64,000 nt of DNA from contig JALONG010000004.1 of assembly GCA_025455065.1 (NCBI GenBank), forward strand, positions 1 through 64,000, in the 5' to 3' direction. Shown piece after piece: positions 7,305-14,681 of the stretch (within the stretch, counting starts at the first letter, position 1; each line of letters begins with the position of its first letter). The notes beneath the pieces were generated by a model that was given only the letters and a program-made list of their open reading frames with translations, was not told where the DNA came from and did not search any database. This DNA comes from Candidatus Kapaibacterium sp. (GTDB lineage: Bacteria > Bacteroidota > Ignavibacteria > Kapaibacteriales > UBA4661). Position numbers and translations under genes: made by a program.

Positions 7305-9986
7305 ATGCCCGGAACCCTCACCACATCTACCCTCAACGAGCGCCTTGCCCTGACGCTCTTGCGTCAGTATTTCGGCTATACGAGTTTCCGTGCCGGACAA
7401 AGCGAAATTATTGACAGTATCATGCGCTGCCGTGACACCTTTGTCGTCATGCCGACGGGGGGTGGAAAATCCCTGTGTTATCAGATTCCCGCGCTCATGC
7501 AAGATGGAACGGCGCTGGTGATTTCGCCGCTTATTGCGCTGATGCACGACCAAGTGCGGGCGCTGGAAAAAGCAGGGATTCCGGGCTGTTTTATCAATTC
7601 CTCACTGCCCTTTGAAGAAATTCGCCGCAGGCTGCAAGCCGCACGGGAAGGCGTGTACAAGCTCATCTACGTTGCGCCGGAACGCCTTGAAAGCAAGCAG
7701 TTTTTGGAAGAAATGCAGCGCGTGGAATGGTCATTTATGGCGGTGGACGAGGCGCACTGCGTCTCGGAATGGGGACACGATTTCCGCCCTGCATACTTAC
7801 GCATCCATGACGCAAACACGGTTCTGGGGCGTTTGCCGATAATTGCGCTCACCGCAACTGCCACGCCCGAAGTCCAAACCGATATTACTCAACAGCTTCA
7901 AATGCAAGAGCCGGAGCGCTTTATACGCGGTTTTGACCGACCGAATTTGCGCTTTACCGTCCAACACGAAACCGACAAAACCACGCGCTTGGCTGATATT
8001 TGCACCGCAACTGCGCAAGGCTCGAACATTGTGTATTGCGGTTCGCGCAAGCGCGTCGAGCAGTTCGCACAGGCGCTTCGCGGCTACAATGTGCCTGTGG
8101 TGGCGTATCACGGCGGCATGAGCGATAATTTTCGCCGCTCGGCATTGGAGCGCTTTTTGAGCGGAGAAGTGAAAACCATTGTTGCCACCAACGCCTTCGG
8201 CATGGGTGTAGATAAGCCCGATGTGCGGAATGTGGTGCATTGCGATTTGACGCTTACGCCGGAGGCATATTACCAAGAAGCGGGGCGCGCAGGTCGTGAC
8301 GGTGAAAGCGCTGATTGCACCTTGCTTTACGCACCAAATGACCGCCGCCTCATGGAGTTTTTTGTGCAATGTGCGTTTCCGTCGTTGGAATTGGTGCAAA
8401 ATGTGTATGCCGTGCTGTACGACAGTATTCAAGCGGGTATAGGCACAAAGCCGCTTGAAACCTCGAAATTGAACGCAGACCGCATCGGCACAATGCTTTC
8501 GGTGCATCCTGCGGAAACAAACGCCGTTATCAGCCTTCTGGAACGGGCAAATGTTCTCAGGCGCGGTACTCCCGGCAGCATGGCGCGGGTGCAGTTTTTG
8601 GCAACGCGGGAACGCCTCCGCGAGTATTACGGCAATGTCCCGGAACGTAAGCGTAATGCGCTGAACGCGCTGATGCGGCTTGTGGGAAGTGCTGCCTTTC
8701 ACGAACCGACGGAGTTCGATATGCTCGATGTCTGGCGCAAACACAACGTTCCGACGGAAGAATTTTTGGAGGCAGTCAGGGCGTTTGAATACGGGCGTTT
8801 GGTGAAGTTTGAACCACCCGGAATGTCCGATGGAATCACGCTTTTGCTGGAACGCTTTCCCAAAGAACAGCTAATGAATTATCTGCCTTACGATTGGCAA
8901 AAACACCTTTTGCGGCGTGAACGTGCAGTGCAAAAAGTGGAAACGATGGAGCGTTATGCCACAACAAGTGATTGCAAGCGGGATTTCTTGCTGCGATATT
9001 TTGGTGAGTTAGAAATAGAGCCGCATTGCGGACGTTGTTCTTCTTGCAAAGAAGCGGAACACGCCTCAAAAACAAGCGCATATCAATCGGAACGGAAACA
9101 GTTTTTGGTGCAGCAGATTCTCGCCGCCGCCGCCGAATTGGACGGGCGCTTCGGGAAAACGGTGCTTGCGGAGGTGCTGGTGGGAAAACGTTCATCGGAA
9201 AAAGTGCGGAAATTCGGCTTGCATCGTGCGGCGACATTCGATGCGGCGGGAAAATTTTCCGAACAGGAAATCGCCGAAACGGTGCAGCATTGCCTGAGCG
9301 CACAGTGGCTCAGTCCCACCGAAGAGCGCTTCCCGACGGTCTTTCTCACGCCGCTTGGCGCAGCGCAGCTTGCCTCCGTGCCGGAGCCGCTTCACTTGGA
9401 CGGCTACAACCGTGATGATTGCTCTTATCCCGAACTTTTGCAAGAAGCAAAGCGCCTTCGTTACGACCTTGCCTCGCTGCACCGCATCGCGCAGCATATC
9501 ATCGTGGACGACCGCTCGCTGACGGCACTGGTGAACGCGCTGCCCCGCACGGTGCAAGAAATGAAGCGGGAAGTGCGATACTTGAGTGATGTGTGTATTT
9601 ACCGCTTCGCACCGCAGTTTTTGAAATTAGTGCAAGAGTACATTCGCCGCAAAGCCGCACAAAACGGTACGGATGCGGGTGAGCTGCCCGACAACGTGCA
9701 GCGAAGTTTGGAGATGCTCCGCTCCGGGATGAGCGTGGAAGAGGTCGCCGAAAAGCGCCATTTGAATGCGGGAACGATTGCGCAGCATATTCAAATTGCC
9801 TTAGAGCAAGGCGTGGTGCTGCCCAGAGAGCGTTTTGTCCGGGAAGAACTCTATGCGGCGGTGAAAGAGTTTTTGCAGATTCGCCCCGAAGCATTTTTGA
9901 AGGACATCCGGCAGGCGATTCACGGAGACGTGGAATGGTGGGAATTGCGCGTGGCGGCGGCATTTGTGCGGGGGGAAGAGAGGTAG
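7305..9986 (+). CDS. recQ: RecQ-family ATP-dependent DNA helicase (long form)
   Basis: 893 residues from the ATG at 7305. An in-frame TTG at 7245 would add 20 residues and overlap the candidate -7 box. Helicase motif I is [13 protein letters not shown] (about residue 51), motif II is DEAHCVSEWGHDFRP (about 148), motif III is ALTATATP and motif VI is QEAGRAGRDG. A zinc-binding Cys set (CKRDFLLRYFG then CGRCSSC) follows at about residue 557. The C-terminal 350 residues are longer than in E. coli RecQ (about 610 total) and end with a helix-turn-helix-like repeat unit (SVEEVAEKRHLNAGTIAQHI). It should unwind DNA 3'-5' in recombinational repair. A second, shorter RecQ lies at 56212-58461. Confidence 0.92.
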   Translation: MPGTLTTSTLNERLALTLLRQYFGYTSFRAGQSEIIDSIMRCRDTFVVMPTGGGKSLCYQIPALMQDGTALVISPLIALMHDQVRALEKAGIPGCFINSSLPFEEIRRRLQAAREGVYKLIYVAPERLESKQFLEEMQRVEWSFMAVDEAHCVSEWGHDFRPAYLRIHDANTVLGRLPIIALTATATPEVQTDITQQLQMQEPERFIRGFDRPNLRFTVQHETDKTTRLADICTATAQGSNIVYCGSRKRVEQFAQALRGYNVPVVAYHGGMSDNFRRSALERFLSGEVKTIVATNAFGMGVDKPDVRNVVHCDLTLTPEAYYQEAGRAGRDGESADCTLLYAPNDRRLMEFFVQCAFPSLELVQNVYAVLYDSIQAGIGTKPLETSKLNADRIGTMLSVHPAETNAVISLLERANVLRRGTPGSMARVQFLATRERLREYYGNVPERKRNALNALMRLVGSAAFHEPTEFDMLDVWRKHNVPTEEFLEAVRAFEYGRLVKFEPPGMSDGITLLLERFPKEQLMNYLPYDWQKHLLRRERAVQKVETMERYATTSDCKRDFLLRYFGELEIEPHCGRCSSCKEAEHASKTSAYQSERKQFLVQQILAAAAELDGRFGKTVLAEVLVGKRSSEKVRKFGLHRAATFDAAGKFSEQEIAETVQHCLSAQWLSPTEERFPTVFLTPLGAAQLASVPEPLHLDGYNRDDCSYPELLQEAKRLRYDLASLHRIAQHIIVDDRSLTALVNALPRTVQEMKREVRYLSDVCIYRFAPQFLKLVQEYIRRKAAQNGTDAGELPDNVQRSLEMLRSGMSVEEVAEKRHLNAGTIAQHIQIALEQGVVLPRERFVREELYAAVKEFLQIRPEAFLKDIRQAIHGDVEWWELRVAAAFVRGEER

Positions 9987-10021
9987 CACTGGCGGTGTAG
10001 GCATTTTTCCTACGATTGTTG

Positions 10022-10029
10022 TATTTTTG
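10022..10029 (+). promoter_or_regulatory. -7 box TATTTTTG
   Basis: It matches TAnnTTTG 39 bases before the start of the coiled-coil nuclease-like gene at 10068. The paralogue at 17450 has TATATTTG at 17404-17411, the same distance upstream, which makes chance less likely. Confidence 0.35.
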
Positions 10030-10067
10030 TGCAAGCCACACCGCACCTTTCAAAAACTGCTACTACT

Positions 10068-10847
10068 ATGACGACAACACTTGAGGAATTACAAACCCTC
10101 GTTGCGCAAAGTATTGCCAGCACCGAGGCATTCAAACTCAGCACCGAAGCGTTTAAGGCACAAATAGCGGCTTCGCAGGAGACTACTTCTGCTTTTATTG
10201 CACAACTGGCTGCTTCACGGGAAGAAGCAGACCGCCTTTTTGCCGCAGAGAAAGCAGAAAATCAGCGCCGCGCCGATGAAGCTGACAGGCGATTTGCCGC
10301 AGAAAAAGCAGAAAATCAGCGCCGCGCCGATGAAGCTGACCGCCGCATGGCGGAAGCCGCCGAAGACAGTCGCCGCCTCAAACAACGCCTTGATGAACTC
10401 GGTAAACAACTCGGCGGACTGGGCAATAAATTCGGCTCGTTTACCGAAGGTTTGCTCTTGCCTTCGGTGGAGGGTATTCTGCGTCGGCAGTTTGGTGTGA
10501 CGGATTTCTATATGCGGCTCAAGTCCTATCACGGAGATCAGATGCAGGAACTCGACGGCTTCGGTTTTGTTAATGGTGCAAATATCGGGTTTATTATTGA
10601 GGTCAAAAGCCACTTGGACAACCGCGCTATCACGCAGGCACAAGAGCAGCTACGGCGCTTTGGGCATTTTCACCCGCAATACAAAAGCATGAAACTCTAC
10701 GGCATTATCGCGGCTGTAGATGCGGTTTCGGAGGAGCAACGCCGAGCGGTTTGGAACGCGGGGTTGTATTTGGTAACGGTGCATGACGACGTAGCGGAGA
10801 TGCCCTCGCCACCGCAAGGGTTTGTGCCGTTGGAGGAGATTGCGTAA
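10068..10847 (+). CDS. Coiled-coil protein with PD-(D/E)XK-like C-terminal domain (paralogue 1)
   Basis: 259 residues from the ATG at 10068. The N-terminal half is an Ala/Glu/Arg/Gln-rich coiled coil with a direct 18-residue duplication (AAEKAENQRRADEADRR twice). The C-terminal half begins NKFGSFTEGLLLPSV and contains ELDGFGF followed by GFIIEVKSH. The spacing of an LD acid, a strand and E-x-K is that of a PD-(D/E)XK nuclease core. It resembles the DUF3782-like group of uncharacterised proteins. A paralogue with a shorter coil lies at 17450-18073. Function unknown; a nuclease role is inferred only from the motif. Confidence 0.75.
   Translation: MTTTLEELQTLVAQSIASTEAFKLSTEAFKAQIAASQETTSAFIAQLAASREEADRLFAAEKAENQRRADEADRRFAAEKAENQRRADEADRRMAEAAEDSRRLKQRLDELGKQLGGLGNKFGSFTEGLLLPSVEGILRRQFGVTDFYMRLKSYHGDQMQELDGFGFVNGANIGFIIEVKSHLDNRAITQAQEQLRRFGHFHPQYKSMKLYGIIAAVDAVSEEQRRAVWNAGLYLVTVHDDVAEMPSPPQGFVPLEEIA
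10240..10347 (+). repeat. 54-bp in-frame tandem duplication
   Basis: Two nearly identical 54-base units (10240-10293, 10294-10347) encode an 18-residue coiled-coil segment twice. The low divergence implies a recent or homogenised duplication. Confidence 0.8.
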
Positions 10848-10893
10848 AACCGTTGTAAGCCAACTGTGCTGAATTTGAACTCAAGCCACAATT

Positions 10894-13329
10894 TTACCGA
10901 AAATTCGGATTCTTTTCCCCTAATCGCACCTCCTCCAGCATCTGCGGCAGCACGAAACACGTGTCTCCACCTACCGCGCCCACACAAAGACGATTCCGCC
11001 ACACATCCCACGAAAGCCTGACAACATCACGCTTTGAGGACAGCAGCGTCAGCGTGGAATTTGTGCTGAAGACTCTTTGTGCCGCAAGAATCTTGATTCC
11101 ATGCGCTTCCAGCGAATCCATTGCGGCAAAAAAGCGGGGAGATTTGTAGAGGAGCGATGTTGCCAAAACCCGCATCAATGGAGGCTTCGGAGCAAAGGTG
11201 CGCGAGAGCGTATCACGCAAGCGCCGCGCAATACCGTTTGCAATGAGCATAGATGCCACTCCCGTCGTGCAAACGGTGAGTGAATCTTCTGCGCCCAAAG
11301 CATATTCCGCAATGTACCGCTCCAAACCCGCGTCATTTCTTGCTTCGTTGCCTTGGAATATGCGCCGGTCTTGCAAAAGGAGTGTAGCGTGGGGTTTTGA
11401 GGGAATGACAAGTGCGACGACCTGCTCACGCGGCAGTATTTGTGCGGTGTTGCGTACTGATTGGTCACTTCCTTCCCAAGCATCTGATTGAATAAGAAGC
11501 CCCGCAAACAGCGCCGTTGCTGCCACGACAGCAACAAACCGCGCAAGAATAACCTTCCTGAGCGGTGTCCAAAAGCAATAGACCAACGATGACGAGAGCA
11601 GCAACGCCACAGGAAACGCCCAGCGCCCATGCACCGCAGCAAAACGGGGCATTGCCGCAAATTCATTGGCAACGTTCATCCAACGCAAGCATTGGTGCGC
11701 TGTCTGGGCAAAAAGTTCTGCGCCGCCTTGCCAAAGAACCGAGACCAAGAGCGCCACAAGGGTATAAAGCATCGCGGCGGAACTGAGCGGAACGATGATG
11801 AGATTGCTGAGAATGCCAATAAGCGACACTTTACCAAAATACCACGCCACAAGCGGTGCGACTATCACCGAAGCCGCACACGTGATGGCAAGCGCCGTTG
11901 CAAGACTTTTGCGTACCGGGTATTCTCGCGCAAATTCCAAACGCTCCACGCCCAAAAGCCTGAGAAAACCTTGCTCGAAGCGCCCTAAGGTTAGTGCAAT
12001 GCCCACAACAGCGCCCACCGACATTTGAAAACCCGCCGAAAAAACCAGCGTCGGCTGCCAGACCAGCAGCAGCAATACCGACAGCGCTGCAACATTGAGC
12101 AGATTTATCCGCCTCTGCACAGTATTTGCCAGCAGCACCAGCGATGCCATGAGTCCCGACCGCAGAGCCGACGGCAGACCGCCTGTCATGCCGATAAACG
12201 CCCCAATAACGACAACCGCCAACACCCACTGAAGCCATACAAACCGCACAAAACCGAGCGGCACAAGCGTCAAACTCAAGAGCAACACAATATGCAAACC
12301 ACTCACCGCCAGCACGTGTACTGTGCCGGTGCGTGAGTAGGCGTGGAGCGTTTCGGGCGGCAGATGTGCGGTATTGCCCGTGACCAGCGCCAGCGCAAAG
12401 GATGCGGTTTCTGCCGGAAAAAGCTGATAAATACGGCTTTCCACCATGCTTGCAAACTGCGCAAAGACGGCATTTGCCGTGAGGTTGTCGGCGGTGATTG
12501 CGAGTGAATGAGTATCGGTAAAAGCAAGGAATGAAGCGCCTTGTGCGGCGGTGTAGCGCTGCTCGTCAATGTCGGTGGGAAGCAGGGCGGGTTTGGGGAA
12601 TTGTGCTTGGACAACGGCGTAAATGCTGCTTCCGGGGTGGAGGTCGCTGAGGTGTGGGTAAATGTCGGGTTGCGTGTTTGTAGCGAGACCCTCGCCCTGC
12701 GAAGACGCAGGAAGCGAGAGCCTCGCTGTAGAGAGCCTCGCTGTAGAGAGCCTCGCTGTGGGGCGCTTGGTGTCTGGCTTTGTCACGCTGTTTTTTGCTC
12801 GAACACGGAGCAAAACGCCTGTTTCGGTGAGGCGCGGCAGTGCTTTGGCATCAATCACACCGCGCACCAGCAGCAGTGCCGATGCGGAATCCCGTTTGAC
12901 GATGCGCTCCACTTGCCCACACACGACGGCAGGCATGGGCGGAAGCGGTTTGTAGGCTGCGTTTGATGGTGCAACAATGCCCGTGCTTGGTTCTATGCGG
13001 CTTTGGGAGGCTTCGTGCGAAAGGAGTGCGCCGAGCGCAAGTGCCATTCCCGCGTAGGAGGCTTGAAGGAAGGCGTTGCTGTGCTTTGTTGCGATGCGCA
13101 AATTCGTAGTGCGCGATAGCGCCGTTTGCCTGTTCTGAAGCTTTTTCCCCAAACTCCGCAGCACAAGTGCGCCAAAGAGCAACACCCCCAAAACGCCGTA
13201 TAACAGCGCCGTTGCAGGGATGGGAACAATCTGCTCCACGCCAAACCCCAGCGCACAGACACAAAGCATTTTTACGGCGGGATACTCGCGGAGCGAGGTT
13301 GGGTGCGGTTTTGCGGGAGGAACAAGCAT
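10894..13329 (-). CDS. comEC: ComEC/Rec2-family DNA-uptake channel
   Basis: 811 residues. N-terminal transmembrane helices and an OB-like periplasmic region precede the competence channel domain, which shows the characteristic LVTGNTAHLPPE and the segment TGTVHVLAVSGLHIVLLLSL, and then many helices. The C-terminal about 200 residues lie where other ComEC proteins carry a metallo-beta-lactamase-like domain, but I see no HxHxDH motif, so any hydrolase activity is doubtful. It should pass single-stranded DNA through the inner membrane in natural transformation. The gene carries an in-frame insertion of three TARLS repeats near residues 190-205 (12716-12760). It converges with the nuclease-like gene upstream. 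Confidence 0.88.
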   Translation of the reverse strand: MLVPPAKPHPTSLREYPAVKMLCVCALGFGVEQIVPIPATALLYGVLGVLLFGALVLRSLGKKLQNRQTALSRTTNLRIATKHSNAFLQASYAGMALALGALLSHEASQSRIEPSTGIVAPSNAAYKPLPPMPAVVCGQVERIVKRDSASALLLVRGVIDAKALPRLTETGVLLRVRAKNSVTKPDTKRPTARLSTARLSTARLSLPASSQGEGLATNTQPDIYPHLSDLHPGSSIYAVVQAQFPKPALLPTDIDEQRYTAAQGASFLAFTDTHSLAITADNLTANAVFAQFASMVESRIYQLFPAETASFALALVTGNTAHLPPETLHAYSRTGTVHVLAVSGLHIVLLLSLTLVPLGFVRFVWLQWVLAVVVIGAFIGMTGGLPSALRSGLMASLVLLANTVQRRINLLNVAALSVLLLLVWQPTLVFSAGFQMSVGAVVGIALTLGRFEQGFLRLLGVERLEFAREYPVRKSLATALAITCAASVIVAPLVAWYFGKVSLIGILSNLIIVPLSSAAMLYTLVALLVSVLWQGGAELFAQTAHQCLRWMNVANEFAAMPRFAAVHGRWAFPVALLLSSSLVYCFWTPLRKVILARFVAVVAATALFAGLLIQSDAWEGSDQSVRNTAQILPREQVVALVIPSKPHATLLLQDRRIFQGNEARNDAGLERYIAEYALGAEDSLTVCTTGVASMLIANGIARRLRDTLSRTFAPKPPLMRVLATSLLYKSPRFFAAMDSLEAHGIKILAAQRVFSTNSTLTLLSSKRDVVRLSWDVWRNRLCVGAVGGDTCFVLPQMLEEVRLGEKNPNFR
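12683..12760. repeat. Hairpin plus three 15-bp tandem repeats inside comEC
   Basis: GCGAGACCCTCGC at 12683-12695 is a small palindrome whose exact complement occurs at 43536-43548 downstream of the MlaE gene. Three 15-base units beginning GAGAGCCTCGCTGT follow at 12716-12730, 12731-12745 and 12746-12760, keeping the comEC frame. Confidence 0.75.
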
Positions 13330-13336
13330 AACTGCG

Positions 13337-14524
13337 TCAATACTTCACTACCTTCTGCACCCAGCGCCGCCTTGTTGTGCGGCTTTCCACCTCCACAAAA
13401 TACACACCCGCCGCCAAGCCGTCCATTGCAAGCGTTGTAGCGCCCGACGCATCCGAAAGCGCAGAAACCGACGTGCCAAGCGCCGTGCGAAGGCGAATAG
13501 TGTGCAGGTCATTTTCCGGCAAGGCTAGTGTTAATGCCTCGTGGACGGGGTTCGGGGAAAGGGTGATGGGGGGTGGGAGCGTGAGGTCGCGGGTGGAGGT
13601 TGCTGGGCTGACGGTGAAGGTGGTGGTATTGTAAAATCCGTCTCCAATTCCCTCAAACACTCCAAGGGTGACTGTGTATGTTGCCGCCGTTACATTGCTT
13701 GCTGCCGGAATAAATAGCGTATCTATACTGCTCCATCGCCAACCTCCACTACTGAACGTTGGTGCGGTGCTGTATGTACCAGTCCTTTGTGAAATAGGAA
13801 TCTGAGGACTAAATGACAATGCTCTCCAAACAATATTAACAGGACGTATGTAAGTATTTGTTGTGCTTGGTCTGTAAGATCTATCGAGCATCCCTGTAAT
13901 ACTAATTATCATGGTATAAGCTGTGCCAGTGGCTGCCGTACTTGAAGGCGTAATGGCAAATCTAATGTTCGTATCAATGCGTGGCGGACCATACCCCGGC
14001 TGAATCATCGCACACTCCCTCACCGTCAAGCCTGAAGCCGCCACCCACGCAGCCAATTCAGGCATTTGCATATCCGCCAGAAAATCGTACTGATGTGCAG
14101 CATTGATGCGCTCTGCGAGGGCGCGTCCTGCTGTTTGTTCTATCAAATACCCCACAGCACAGATAGTTCCTGCTGCGTCAATAAAGCAGGGGCGGCGTTC
14201 TTTGTATGCCACATTTGTTGGGAAGCAGCCAGCCAAGCGGTATTCACGGAGTTTTTCCAGCAACATGGCGCGGCGCACTTGCAGTGCTTTTGGCAGATGG
14301 GAAACGTCCTTCGCGCGGAGCATTGTTTCGACGTATTCCAAATGTGTTTGGAGGCGGAGGCGTTCATTGGTGCGGCTTGTGGGCTTTGCGCCAAACTTTT
14401 TCACGAAGGACACATCGCCCAGCACCGCATTGACGGTGTTGGTGTGGAAGGTTTCGGCATAGAGAGACGAAGCACCGAAGCTGAATGCAAAGAAGAGTGC
14501 GAGGATTAAGCAACGTTGTAGCAT
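13337..14524 (-). CDS. Secreted protein with T9SS type A C-terminal sorting domain
   Basis: 395 residues from the ATG at 14524, where a clear signal peptide begins (MLQRCLILALFFAFSFG, cleavage near SLYA). The middle contains CFIDAAGTICAVGYLIE, a Cys-containing motif seen in other secreted bacterial proteins of unknown role. The last about 80 residues (LSPNPVHEALTLALPE ... GLAAGVYFVEVES ... RRWVQKVVKY) have the features of the type A sorting signal: an SPNP start, a GxYFV strand and a basic last strand. This predicts export by Sec, passage through the type IX system and surface attachment. No T9SS machinery genes are in the window. Stop codon 8 bases from the comEC start, so the two may be co-transcribed. 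Confidence 0.8.
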   Translation of the reverse strand: MLQRCLILALFFAFSFGASSLYAETFHTNTVNAVLGDVSFVKKFGAKPTSRTNERLRLQTHLEYVETMLRAKDVSHLPKALQVRRAMLLEKLREYRLAGCFPTNVAYKERRPCFIDAAGTICAVGYLIEQTAGRALAERINAAHQYDFLADMQMPELAAWVAASGLTVRECAMIQPGYGPPRIDTNIRFAITPSSTAATGTAYTMIISITGMLDRSYRPSTTNTYIRPVNIVWRALSFSPQIPISQRTGTYSTAPTFSSGGWRWSSIDTLFIPAASNVTAATYTVTLGVFEGIGDGFYNTTTFTVSPATSTRDLTLPPPITLSPNPVHEALTLALPENDLHTIRLRTALGTSVSALSDASGATTLAMDGLAAGVYFVEVESRTTRRRWVQKVVKY

Positions 14525-14681
14525 GGTCGGACAAAAAGAAGTGGAATAATTCCTAAACAAACCCAAATACAAGATACAAAAATTATGTGGAAATCTCCTG
14601 CGCAAAAAACCGCCCGTTTTATGCTATATTGCGGGCTGTTTTCGTCATTATTTTTCGGATAGTTTTACCAACCAAATCATC

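Noticed and set aside
7797..8744. 315-codon open frame antisense to recQ
   Set aside because: It is a shadow of the helicase gene; rich in His/Arg/Cys with no family pattern.
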